64,000 nt of DNA from Ruegeria sp. Alg231-54 (lineage in GTDB: Bacteria; Pseudomonadota; Alphaproteobacteria; Rhodobacterales; Rhodobacteraceae). Below the pieces are notes generated by a model, which searched no databases, had not been told where the DNA came from, and worked only from the letters and a program-made list of their open reading frames with translations. Shown here piece after piece: positions 1 to 8,578 of the stretch; the first letter of the stretch is position 1; every line of letters begins with the position of its first letter. Made by a program: the position numbers and the translations under genes. The stretch lies in contig NZ_FREZ01000017.1 in NCBI RefSeq assembly GCF_900143525.1, positions 1 to 64,000 on the forward strand, read 5' to 3'.

Positions 1-326
1 GCGGCGGTGTGGTCAGCGCAATTGCCGTGACCTATCCCGAACTGACCGCTGGTGTCCCGTTCTACGGGCGCCAGCCAGCGGCCGAGGATGTGGCCAAAAT
101 CCAGGCGCCTTTGCTTATTCAGATGGGAGAGCTTGACGAACGCATTAACGCGGGCTGGCCAGATTTTGAGGCTGCTCTAAAAGCCAACGATAAGATTTAT
201 GAGGCCTATATCTACGAAAACGCCAACCACGGTTTCCATAATGACAGCACGCCACGCTATGACGAGGAGATGGCAAACCTGGCCTGGGACCGCACAATTG
301 AATGGTTTAATACCTATCTGAAGTAA
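1..326 (+). CDS. Dienelactone hydrolase family protein, C-terminal part (5' end outside window)
   Basis: The first bases are already inside an open frame that ends with TAA at 324-326, so only about 108 C-terminal residues are present. The segment matches the end of the alpha/beta hydrolase dienelactone hydrolase fold: AVPFYG-like strand (GVPFYGRQ), an acid residue in GELDERIN, and the catalytic histidine in NANHGFHND. The nucleophilic cysteine would lie upstream of the window; the GG just before residue 1 fits the family's GFCFGG nucleophile elbow. Family members hydrolyse dienelactones or related esters in the cytoplasm. A GTG at position 9 is an internal valine codon, not a start. Substrate cannot be told. 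Confidence 0.85.
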   Translation, partial: GGVVSAIAVTYPELTAGVPFYGRQPAAEDVAKIQAPLLIQMGELDERINAGWPDFEAALKANDKIYEAYIYENANHGFHNDSTPRYDEEMANLAWDRTIEWFNTYLK

Positions 327-492
327 CTGCGGTGAGCTGCAAAGACAACCTTGCATTGCTATCGCTTTGCGGACGCCCACAGTTCTCCGAGAATAAACCC
401 CGCGAAGTCCGAGCTTTATGAATTTCGTGATCAGAGAGACCGTTAGGACCCTTGGACTGCAGATCGCGTGGAAGCAATGAAGGCAACATTAT

Positions 493-675
493 TGGTCCTG
501 TCTTCCGGTCCTCAGCCGTTTGGCGCTTTCGCCATTTAGAAACGGTTTTCACGTTGATGCCAAGTTCGCGGCTCAGCTCCGCGTTCGAAGCTTGCGATCG
601 CTGTATTGTTGCTCGGATGGCGTGCGTTGTCGTGGCGCAGCTGTGATGTATCTGTCCTATAAGGCATCCTTCCAT
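493..675 (-). pseudogene. IS481-type transposase, N-terminal remnant
   Basis: Read on the minus strand from ATG at 675, about 60 residues resemble the start of IS481-family transposases: the TTTHAIRATIQRSQ segment, then a helix-turn-helix region (AELSRELGINVKTVSKW) and KTGP. After KTGP the reading frame stays open to about 307 but no longer resembles a transposase, and the DDE catalytic domain is absent. This is therefore a 5' stump left after deletion. Its upstream end matches a solo copy at 57245-57312. Confidence 0.7.
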
Positions 676-723
676 GCCATCGAATGGATCGCACCATCTA
701 ACCTTGGGATCGAACACTTAAGT
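656..723 (-). repeat. IS481-type element end, copy 1 of a dispersed pair
   Basis: About 68 bases here align without gaps to 57245-57312 with roughly 10-11 mismatches counted by eye. In this copy the segment overlaps the first codons of the transposase stump, so it is the transposase-proximal terminus of the element. The second copy has no transposase attached. Confidence 0.65.
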
Positions 724-852
724 GTGTCTTGCCAGATGCAGCTATCGCCTCTTTAGAAGTTGCGACGCAGCCAACTCAGGTGACCCTCGGCTTTGTTCAG
801 GCAGCGAAATGTTTCTGGAACACAGGAACCTTCGCTGCATGCCACGACCTCC

Positions 853-1944
853 CTAACTATGTGTGCGAGCTTTTTCGGGGTCGTAAATTGGGCTGGACAC
901 AATTGTTGCGTTTGTGGCGAATTCATTTCCTGAGACCTTTAGAGTGGACCCGATTTCAAGCCCTGGATGAACATGCGCAAGCGCAAGCGATTTGTTCAGG
1001 CGGCGAGAGTAACAGGGGCTGTTGATAACCCCAATATCTTCGCCGTCCAGGGACAGTCTCTCCCCACCTTCGACCATGTCGGAGTGATCGATGTCCAGAC
1101 AGACATTGTTGACTTTTTCGGCACCTTTTGAGGCCATGACCATCGATTTGCCTCGGAAGTCGCCCTTTGTCCTGCTGACAGTGAAGCCGAGGCCAACCTC
1201 CCACGGGGAGTTTTCATCGGTCATGTCGTAGCCATAAAACAGCAGCCCGGCTTCGATACGCACCTTGTCAAGAGCAGTGAAAGAACAGGGCATGACGCCT
1301 GCATCCGCCAGTTTGTCCCAGATGTCGGTGATCACCGCACCACCCGCAAAAATCTCGTAGCCGCGTTCGCCCGAATACCCGGTACGCGAAATACGGCAGG
1401 GATGACCAAAGAGCACACCAGGCGCATGTTCAAAGTAGCCCAGTTTGGCCAGATCGATGTTGACATGAGCGTTGAGGATACCCAGCGAGGCTGGCCCCTG
1501 CAAGGACAGGTCATGCAAGTCGTCGGTAAATTCGACCTGGACGTCACGTCCTGCCGCCGAAGCTTCCAAGAGCGCCAAGGTGTCACCGGAACCATGTACG
1601 ATCATCCACTCGTTGTCGCCGTTGTTGGACACGATTGCATCATCGGCGATCCCGCCGCTGTCAGTCAAAACGCAGAGATATGCTGCCTTCCCCGGTGCGA
1701 GTTTTGACAGATCCCGTGTGGTTAGGTGGTTAAGCACGGCAAGGGCGTCAGGACCACGCACGAACACCTTCTTCAAAGGAGACATATCAAACATGCCAGC
1801 GCGTTCACGGACTGCATCATGTTCATCATTGGGGTCAGTGTCATAGGTCCAGGCCGTGCCCATGCCATTCCAATCCTCCAGTCCCGACCCAAGCGCGGTG
1901 TGGCGTGAGGCAAGGGCAGACGTGCGGCTGAGTTCCTTGGTCAT
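853..1944 (-). CDS. GcvT-like aminomethyltransferase family protein (folate-binding)
   Basis: About 363 residues with the GcvT/aminomethyltransferase organisation: N-terminal folate-binding region (RERAGMFDMSPLKKVFVRGPDA, split motif), LTDSGGIADDAIV, the SRTGYSGERGYEIF block, ALDKVRIEAGL, and a C-terminal barrel domain. In this superfamily methyl or methylene groups are moved to tetrahydrofolate. The ATG at 1944 is preferred because an AAAGGA ribosome site lies 6 bases upstream; an in-frame ATG at 1965 overlaps the upstream gene. The gene starts 12 bases after the MttB-like gene, so the two form one operon, which suggests that the methyl group removed by the MttB homologue is passed to folate by this protein. 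DMSP demethylase and dimethylglycine enzymes are in the same superfamily, so substrate is not certain. Confidence 0.82.
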   Translation of the reverse strand: MTKELSRTSALASRHTALGSGLEDWNGMGTAWTYDTDPNDEHDAVRERAGMFDMSPLKKVFVRGPDALAVLNHLTTRDLSKLAPGKAAYLCVLTDSGGIADDAIVSNNGDNEWMIVHGSGDTLALLEASAAGRDVQVEFTDDLHDLSLQGPASLGILNAHVNIDLAKLGYFEHAPGVLFGHPCRISRTGYSGERGYEIFAGGAVITDIWDKLADAGVMPCSFTALDKVRIEAGLLFYGYDMTDENSPWEVGLGFTVSRTKGDFRGKSMVMASKGAEKVNNVCLDIDHSDMVEGGERLSLDGEDIGVINSPCYSRRLNKSLALAHVHPGLEIGSTLKVSGNEFATNATIVSSPIYDPEKARTHS

Positions 1945-1955
1945 GTTAGTCCTTT

Positions 1956-3524
1956 CTAGTACCATTCGTCCGGCATTCGCGCTTTGCGATCTGACACGAA
2001 GTCTTCAAGCGCGGCTTGGATTCCGGGTTCCATTTCGGGGCATTGATAGTCGTTCAACATCTGACGCCACCGCCCGGTGGCGCGTTGATCTGCTGTAAGA
2101 GCACCATTTTCGGACCAGGTCTCGAATGGACCGGCGTCAGAAATCTGTGGCTCAAAATTCGCCGTCGCATAGTGCCGCAGCGTGTGACTGGTCGACAGGA
2201 AATTTTCGCCAGGGCCCGTTTCAAAATAGGCATCACGACCAAAGGCCTCGTCATCCGTTTCGAAGCCCTGCAACAGTTTCAGCATCGCGCCACAGTGGTC
2301 GAGATCCATGATGAATTTCTCGTAGGACATCACAAGCCCACCTTCGAGCCAGCCCGCCGCATGCCAAACCTGATGCGCCCCGGACAAAAGCGTGGACCAC
2401 ATTGCACCGGTGCTATCCTGCAACGCTTGCCCGTCGGGCGCATTTGAGGCGGTGATCTGTCCGCCGCCGGAACGCACAGGCACGCCAAGCCTTCGTCCCA
2501 ATTGTGTAATCGCCATCGTGGTAATGTTCGCCTCTGGCGATCCAAAGGTCAGCGCACCTGTGCGCAAGTTCATTGTGGAGTGGAACGAGCCGAACACCAC
2601 TGGACAGCCAGGATGCACCAGTTGCGCAAGCGCGATGCCAACCATCGCTTCCGCCAGAGTTTGCGCCGCCACCGCCGCCGGCGAAAGCGGGCCCATGGCG
2701 CCCGCGAAAATGGCAGGGGAGACACAAACACATTGGCCGGCCTCCGCATAGATCCGCAGAGCCGACGACATGGTATCATCATAAACCAGCGGCGAATTGA
2801 CGTTGATATTGGCCTGCATCACCGCGTGGCGCTCAATGAAGTCGCGCCCAAAGACCAAGCGTGCCATCTCGATACTATCCCGCGCACGCTCGGGTGCTGT
2901 GACAGAGCCCATAAAGGGCTTGGTCGACAGCGTCAGATGCGCCAGCATCATGTCCAGATGTCGTTTGTTCACCGGTACATCTGTCGGCTCGACTACCGTG
3001 CCGCCGGAATGGTGCAAGGCAGGCGCAGTGTAGGCCAGTTTGACGAAATTGCGGAAGTCCTCCAGCGTCGAATAGCGCCGGCCGTTCACCAGATCGCTGA
3101 CAAAGGGAGAGCCGTATCCAGGCATCAGCACAACGTTGTCGCCGCCAAGTGTCACTGTTTTGACCGGGTCTCGGCCATGCAACTGAAATTCACTAGGGGA
3201 TGTAGCGCAAAGCGCACGGACGTGACCCGGTTCAAACCGTACACGTTCGCCATCGATGCGTACACCGGTTTGAGCGAAGTGATCCAGCGCCGTACGATCT
3301 CCCCGGAACTCGACACCAATATTGTTCAAAATCCAATCGGCTTGATCTTCGATCCGGGTCAGTGCCGTGTCGCTCAGAAGATCGTATGCAGGTATCTTGC
3401 GCCCGGTGAACGGCGTGCCCTCAGAGGGCTTATTGTCGCGGGACAAGCGGCGTCGGCGCACGCGTCTGCGGTGCCCTGCCGGTGTTAATGTGTCTGCTAC
3501 AGCGTTCAAAGGCTCCAACGTCAT
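1956..3524 (-). CDS. MttB-like (trimethylamine methyltransferase family) protein without pyrrolysine
   Basis: 522 residues belonging to the MttB superfamily of corrinoid-dependent TIM-barrel methyltransferases; recognisable blocks are VVLMPGYGSPFVSDL, the GGTVVEPTDVP region and SGGGQITASNAPDGQ. The frame is continuous, with no in-frame amber codon, so this is the non-pyrrolysine subgroup, whose characterised members act on glycine betaine and other quaternary amines rather than trimethylamine. No corrinoid protein or reactivase is visible in the window. It is transcribed divergently from a LysR regulator and leads directly into a GcvT-like gene. The exact quaternary amine is unknown. Confidence 0.85.
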   Translation of the reverse strand: MTLEPLNAVADTLTPAGHRRRVRRRRLSRDNKPSEGTPFTGRKIPAYDLLSDTALTRIEDQADWILNNIGVEFRGDRTALDHFAQTGVRIDGERVRFEPGHVRALCATSPSEFQLHGRDPVKTVTLGGDNVVLMPGYGSPFVSDLVNGRRYSTLEDFRNFVKLAYTAPALHHSGGTVVEPTDVPVNKRHLDMMLAHLTLSTKPFMGSVTAPERARDSIEMARLVFGRDFIERHAVMQANINVNSPLVYDDTMSSALRIYAEAGQCVCVSPAIFAGAMGPLSPAAVAAQTLAEAMVGIALAQLVHPGCPVVFGSFHSTMNLRTGALTFGSPEANITTMAITQLGRRLGVPVRSGGGQITASNAPDGQALQDSTGAMWSTLLSGAHQVWHAAGWLEGGLVMSYEKFIMDLDHCGAMLKLLQGFETDDEAFGRDAYFETGPGENFLSTSHTLRHYATANFEPQISDAGPFETWSENGALTADQRATGRWRQMLNDYQCPEMEPGIQAALEDFVSDRKARMPDEWY

Positions 3525-3572
3525 CTCTTCGTTTCACGCAACTAAATATAAACTTTGGGCATAAAAATTTGC

Positions 3573-3599
3573 TTGAAAATCGAAAATTTCTTTTCTCAA
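3573..3599. promoter_or_regulatory. Possible LysR operator in the divergent lysR/mttB-like region
   Basis: The 102-base AT-rich gap between the divergent genes holds an imperfect inverted repeat: TTGAAAA at 3573-3579 facing TTTTCTCAA at 3591-3599. LysR proteins usually bind such sites between themselves and their target. The repeat is imperfect and the region is AT-rich, so chance is possible. Confidence 0.3.
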
Positions 3600-3626
3600 T
3601 GTTCAAAAATTTTATACGCTATACTC

Positions 3627-4499
3627 ATGACTGCCCGCTTTCATCACCACGACTTGCTCAGGCTATTTGCCGAGATCGCCCGCTATTCCAGCTTTTCGAC
3701 GGCGGCGTCGGCGCTCAATATGACAAAGGGTGCGATCAGTTATCAGATCAAAACGCTTGAGACCGATCTGGGGATGGCTTTGTTTCAGCGCACAACGCGC
3801 GGTGTCATACTCACTGGTGAAGGACTGAAATTGCTCGCAATCTGCCAGGCCCGATACGAGGAAATCGAAACCGAAATTCAGGCGCTGAAAGGGATTTCAT
3901 CGCGTTCTTTGACTGTTGGTGTCTCGACCTATTTCGCTGCGCGCTGGCTGTCGCCACGCCTCATGTCATTCATGCAAAACCATCCGGACGTGCAGCTTCG
4001 CATTCAGCCGATGATTGAGTTTTCGCAGGCAGAGATGCAGGAAGTTGACTTGGCAATCAGGTGGGGCAACGGGAATTGGAGTGACGGCACCGTTACACCG
4101 TTCATGCACTTACGGCCCTATCCAGTAGGTAATCGGGCGGCAGCCGACCTGGTGAATGAGTTAGGACTAGAAGCGGCAATATCGCAACTTACGTTGTTGA
4201 GAGATCGTGATGACAGCAGCGCCTGGTCAGATTGGCTGAACGTCGCAAAGCTTCCTCGGCAATCAAGGAGAGATGTGCTGATCGTTCCTGACCCGAATGT
4301 CCGGGTGCAAGCGGTCATCGACGGACAGGGCATCGCATTGATGGATGACTTGGTTGGGGACGATTTGAATGCGGAAAGGCTGTTTAGGTTATCGGAAACC
4401 GTTCTGCCTGAATACGGGTATTTCTTAGTTCAACCGCACAGAGCCGCTCCAATTGGAGCAGTGCGGGCATTCTCAGATTGGGTTCAGAGCCAAACCTAA
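3627..4499 (+). CDS. LysR family transcriptional regulator (GcvA-like)
   Basis: About 290 residues when started at ATG 3627 (MTARFHHHDLL); the open frame extends 24 codons further but that stretch is AT-rich and not regulator-like. N-terminal winged helix-turn-helix (FAEIARYSSFSTAASALNMTKGAISYQIKTLE, in pieces) typical of the GcvA group, followed by a periplasmic-binding-like effector domain (FAARWLSPRL, DLAIRWGNG). It is divergent from the MttB-like/GcvT-like pair, so it probably controls their expression in response to a methylated amine. The 3' end overlaps the remnant glutathione S-transferase frame. Confidence 0.88.
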   Translation: MTARFHHHDLLRLFAEIARYSSFSTAASALNMTKGAISYQIKTLETDLGMALFQRTTRGVILTGEGLKLLAICQARYEEIETEIQALKGISSRSLTVGVSTYFAARWLSPRLMSFMQNHPDVQLRIQPMIEFSQAEMQEVDLAIRWGNGNWSDGTVTPFMHLRPYPVGNRAAADLVNELGLEAAISQLTLLRDRDDSSAWSDWLNVAKLPRQSRRDVLIVPDPNVRVQAVIDGQGIALMDDLVGDDLNAERLFRLSETVLPEYGYFLVQPHRAAPIGAVRAFSDWVQSQT

Positions 4500-4817
4500 A
4501 GGAAATGCCCTTTGTCCCATCATCGGTTCCACGTGATCAACCTGAAACTGTATCCATTGCATAACCTCGGACCGTTTGACCGGGTCCGACGGCAGGTATT
4601 TTCCATAATTCTCGGCAAGATGCCACAGGATCGCACCGGATTCGAAAATCACGCGCCCTTCCGAACGGTCTTCGATGGTTGGGATCTTTCCGTTCGGTTT
4701 TAGCGCCAGATAATCCGGCGCCTTTAGTTCCTGCTTGGAAAAGTCGATGTGTGTCAGGTCGTAGGGGACACCTGCCTCTTCCAGAAAGATGACGTTCAAC
4801 AATTTGTCGGGCGACAC
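4473..4817 (-). pseudogene. Glutathione S-transferase, truncated at both ends
   Basis: The frame shows the thioredoxin-like half of a GST: FLEEAGVPYDLTHID, the cis-proline strand in KPNGKIPTI, and the glutathione-binding ESGAILWHLAE. It lacks the normal first beta strand: the frame is closed by TAA upstream and only a GTG at 4817 is available. At the other end it stops at about residue 114 inside what should be the all-helical domain, so roughly 90 residues are missing. The tail overlaps the 3' end of the convergent lysR gene, which suggests a deletion joined the two. Confidence 0.75.
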
Positions 4818-5061
4818 ATAGTTTTGCCATTCGCTTACCGCTAAGCCATTGATTTAGAGTTATCGTAATACTCTGGGGCACACAAACATTGCCACCTGCG
4901 ACTCAAAGGTTTTCCATCGCATCGACTGCACTCTACAAAAGCAGCCGTTCACCTAAAGTATGAAAAATATCAGGAGAGAGCCCAAAGCAGAAATCCCTTT
5001 TAGGGAGCATTGTCATCTTTCTTGAACTCTAGAATTGTTCCTGAACCAACTTACCCCACCA

Positions 5062-7710
5062 CTACTGCAGTTGCAAAATATCCGGGACGCAGAGTTTTCT
5101 TTTGGCAGGCATTTTGTCTGCACCATCTGATCGTTTCAGTCGCTTCGGGCCGTCTTTGACCTTGATTTTCGGCTTAGCTAGTGGGCCTTTCAAAGTCACT
5201 GGCCAGGGGCTTTTCGAAAGAGGTTCGCCAATCTTGCGGGGCTGTAGATTTAAATCCAAAACCTTGCCGGCCACATCGACGCCGCCAAAGACGACAACTT
5301 GGACATGATCTGTCTCCAATGTGGTTTGTTTCGTCGAAATACTTCCGTTTGAGATACTAATCGGCGCGCGCAAGCATACGATTGGGGCAACCTTTTGTTT
5401 TTCTTTGGTAAACACCCAAGGTAGCACCCCTAGCCCTGCCAGATCTAAGAGCTGTGTCTCGATCGAACCGTCACGCATTGAAACTGTTGCGTTGCCACTC
5501 ATGGTGTCGGCAAAATGCTTGGCTGAATCGGTTCCACCGGTCACCGAAAAATCTGCATAGATCGTACCGCTTGCGCCTTTTTTGAATTTCAGACCATGAA
5601 GAATATCATCCAGCTGCCAGCCGCCTGCCTTGCCGGTCAGCGTGAGCAGACGCGCGTCGTTTGATAGATCCATTTGCACGGTGACGTCGAAATGAGCGCC
5701 TCCGTATTCAAATTTCAAAGGCCCAGCTTTAAGCTCATTTTTGTCGAGCGTCAGTTCGCTCTGCAAACTGCTAATTCCTTTGGCACCTTCTATGTGCCGA
5801 AGGTCAATGTCGACATCCATATCCATACCGGACAAGAGAACTGAACGCCCAATTGGTTTAAGCGTCACATCTGTTAAAGGGCCAGTGTCATCTGCTTCAT
5901 GATTGACGTCTTCCTCGTTGGACTCCGCACCGCCTAGCTTCCGCAACTGTGCAGCGGCCTGAATGATAGTTCGAATTTGATCTATCTTTATTAGGTCACT
6001 CTCAATGGAACCCTTCAGCACAGGGTCACTTGTTGCATCATCAAGATCGGCGACAATTTCCAGGACAGATTCAGCAACCTCAACATTGGCACTCGCGTTC
6101 CAATCGGTGCCTTCGCTAACGAGGTTGATTTCAAGGCGAGCCTGCCCGGTTTCCACACGTTCAAGCGATAGCGCCTCCAAAAGGTCCGCCCCGGATGGGA
6201 CTGCGACATCAATTGCCAAATCCAGGTCCTCGAATTTAAGTACATTCTTGACAGTGCCATGCACCTCAAGGTTCCAGACGTCCGTATCGCTTGTCTTTCC
6301 ATCCAAATTCGTCAGCGAAAGCTGATTGATGTCTCCGTTCAAATGGAAGTCACCAGAAAACCTGCCAAGCTGGTCGTCTGGTCCCGCCAATTCTGGCGAG
6401 ATCAAACTGCTTGCCGGTATATCCATTAGGCCTTCTGCTGATATGCCTTGCAACTGAAGCGCGTCATCGACCGAACCGTTCAAAATGACAAACGGATCGG
6501 CGGGGTTCCCAATTCTCAGGTTGATGCTTCCGACCCTCAAAGCGCCTTCTGGTGTTCTGGAAAGCTCGGAGAACTTAATCGGGGGCGGGCCTTCGCCGGA
6601 CGTGTCCAACGTGAAACCGTTGGTCTTAATGACCATTTGTCGCTGCGGCGCCTGCCCAGGCACGCTGTCGATAACCATGTCGACTGCGATAAGTTTAAGA
6701 TCATATCGCGAGGCGGCTGGGGCTGGTTCAGCATCTTCTGGGTATAACCGAATGCGGGTTGTCAACGATACGTCTTCCGGATTTCCCAATTCCCCAATCT
6801 GCCCTGTCAACGAAAGGCTTTGTCCGCCTTCCAATTCAGCCAATACAGATAGGTCGTCAATTCGTGCTACACCGTCGACTGATTTGAACGTTGCACCAAT
6901 ATTCCCTGTACCTTCCAAAACGCGATTAAGCTTCAGAATATCGAGAAGTTGGCCAAGTTCGGCAATCTCCACGGTCGTTGCCACTTGCAGACCGTTTTCT
7001 TGAGGGACTTCCTCGGCGACAATCGAAATCTGTTCGAAATTCATCGCCAACTGAAACGGGTCTTCTGCGGGGAATGTCGCGTTCAGATCAAAACTCTCTC
7101 CGTTTAACGAACCGGCCCCAACTGCGGTCGCAACATCGGTTTCCGTATCACGCTTTAAGAGCAGTTCAGGAAGCTGCAGATCTAACTCAAGTCCGTTTAA
7201 ATCGTTCTGATAAAGAATGGCGATATCAGTCAGATCAATTTTGCGGTCCGTTAGAATTCCGGCTAACAGCGGCGTCGGGGAATTTGCAGGTTTCCCGGCT
7301 TCGGCTTCCGTTTGGGAAATGGACTGCCAGTTTCCGAAGCCGTCTTTGTCTGTGATTAGGTTCAGATGAACACCTGAGAGCGAAAGACCACTCAGTGACA
7401 GTTTACTGTTCCAAAGGTCGCGCGCGGAAACTTCAAACTCGATCTCATCGATTGCTGCAAGTTTCACATCAGCATTCGGAGAACCGGGTAATTCCAGCCC
7501 TGCCGCTGACACCTGCAATTGCCGGCCAATACCCAGACGCACTTCATCTTCAATTCTAACCTCTTGGCCAAGTTTCTTGGAGATCAGATTTTCGACGAAA
7601 GTAGTCCTGACCGAGGAAAACAACGCAGAAGACAGTAAAAGCCAAGCTGCTAACACAGCGACAAACACGACAGCGCAACAAATCAATATACCTTTTGCAA
7701 CGTATCGCAC
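5062..7710 (-). CDS. AsmA family protein
   Basis: 882 residues with one N-terminal membrane segment (about residues 7-29) followed by a long beta-rich chain with the AsmA pattern: VENLISKKLGQEVRI near the start, LSGLSLSGVHLNL repeats, and a C-terminal AsmA_2-like region with a DGSIETQLLDLAGLGVL block and a basic tail rich in Lys/Pro. AsmA-like proteins are anchored in the inner membrane, span the periplasm and are linked to outer-membrane assembly and lipid transport. It stands alone with over 240 bases on each side. The start ATG at 7710 gives a normal membrane anchor. Confidence 0.85.
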   Translation of the reverse strand: MRYVAKGILICCAVVFVAVLAAWLLLSSALFSSVRTTFVENLISKKLGQEVRIEDEVRLGIGRQLQVSAAGLELPGSPNADVKLAAIDEIEFEVSARDLWNSKLSLSGLSLSGVHLNLITDKDGFGNWQSISQTEAEAGKPANSPTPLLAGILTDRKIDLTDIAILYQNDLNGLELDLQLPELLLKRDTETDVATAVGAGSLNGESFDLNATFPAEDPFQLAMNFEQISIVAEEVPQENGLQVATTVEIAELGQLLDILKLNRVLEGTGNIGATFKSVDGVARIDDLSVLAELEGGQSLSLTGQIGELGNPEDVSLTTRIRLYPEDAEPAPAASRYDLKLIAVDMVIDSVPGQAPQRQMVIKTNGFTLDTSGEGPPPIKFSELSRTPEGALRVGSINLRIGNPADPFVILNGSVDDALQLQGISAEGLMDIPASSLISPELAGPDDQLGRFSGDFHLNGDINQLSLTNLDGKTSDTDVWNLEVHGTVKNVLKFEDLDLAIDVAVPSGADLLEALSLERVETGQARLEINLVSEGTDWNASANVEVAESVLEIVADLDDATSDPVLKGSIESDLIKIDQIRTIIQAAAQLRKLGGAESNEEDVNHEADDTGPLTDVTLKPIGRSVLLSGMDMDVDIDLRHIEGAKGISSLQSELTLDKNELKAGPLKFEYGGAHFDVTVQMDLSNDARLLTLTGKAGGWQLDDILHGLKFKKGASGTIYADFSVTGGTDSAKHFADTMSGNATVSMRDGSIETQLLDLAGLGVLPWVFTKEKQKVAPIVCLRAPISISNGSISTKQTTLETDHVQVVVFGGVDVAGKVLDLNLQPRKIGEPLSKSPWPVTLKGPLAKPKIKVKDGPKRLKRSDGADKMPAKRKLCVPDILQLQ

Positions 7711-8072
7711 GTTCTTCTCCTAAAACTCTGATTCATCCAATGGGCAGCCTAGACCATTTAATCATTAAGTTAATGGAATATATGGTCGGCAACTGTTCTG
7801 AACTCTGAATGATCTTGACCGTATAGCCGGTATTCTCAACGATTTGCTCGAACCGCTAAGAAGCGGGTAAATGACAAACGTTCGGCTAGTTCTCCACGCC
7901 CGGTTTCTAAACAGCTGGCTTGAAGTAAGTTTTACTAGCGAAAACGGATGCGCTGCATGAGCTTTGACCATGGCGGCACGACGTAAGTTTCAACCGACAG
8001 GCAGCCAAGTGCCTCCGGTTTTCCATATTTATCTAATTACTGCTATGTGTGAATTCATCAAACGATGAGGAC
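7711..8072. other. Intergenic region, no gene seen
   Basis: About 360 bases between the start of the AsmA gene and the K+ channel gene, both transcribed away from here. It must hold both promoters. Short open frames exist but have no recognisable content. Confidence 0.5.
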
Positions 8073-8402
8073 ATGATGAATTCACTAACCAGAATAACAC
8101 GTGGGATAGGCGTCGCTTTCAAAGACGGTAGAGTGAAAGGCATTCTTGCCTTCACAGTTGGAATGATTTTATGGGCCTCGGTCTTTTACCACTTTGTCGA
8201 AGGTTGGAGTTGGCTCGACTCAATCTACTTTTCTGTCGTGACGATTTCGACCGTGGGGTTTGGTGACTTCTCACCTGAAACCGCGGCAGGGAAGATCTTC
8301 ACAATGATTTACATCGTCGTGGGCCTCGGTGTCTTCGTGACCGCGGCGACCACAGTGGCGGATACAATCTTGTCCCAGGACGACAAAAAAGCGGACAAGT
8401 AG
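8073..8402 (+). CDS. Two-TM potassium channel family protein
   Basis: About 109 residues with two membrane helices flanking a pore loop: first helix around ILAFTVGMILWASVFYHF, pore with selectivity filter TVGFGD, second helix IYIVVGLGVFVTAATT. This is the minimal Ion_trans_2 K+ channel fold, which works as a tetramer in the inner membrane. The start is ATG 8073 or the adjacent ATG 8076, with a GAGG ribosome site just upstream; a GTG at 8049 is also in frame. No cytoplasmic RCK domain is attached, so gating is unknown. Confidence 0.85.
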   Translation: MMNSLTRITRGIGVAFKDGRVKGILAFTVGMILWASVFYHFVEGWSWLDSIYFSVVTISTVGFGDFSPETAAGKIFTMIYIVVGLGVFVTAATTVADTILSQDDKKADK

Positions 8403-8578
8403 ATTATCCCAATTTGGCCAAATCGAGTTCATGCCCAGGCATTGGTTTGACTGGGCCCCTCAAGCCGTGGCCCGGATTCATTTGTGTCTTCAAGCTGATA
8501 GATGATCACTAAAATTCAAAAAAATATACATATTATGTTTTTTGAGTGTAACATTCGAAAAACACATGGAGGGATGGA

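Noticed and set aside
729-1025. 98-codon plus-strand frame next to the IS481 remnant
   Set aside because: Largely antisense to the GcvT-like gene and not similar to any family I know.
2502-3488. 328-codon plus-strand frame
   Set aside because: Antisense to the MttB-like gene; Arg/His-rich composition and no family resemblance.
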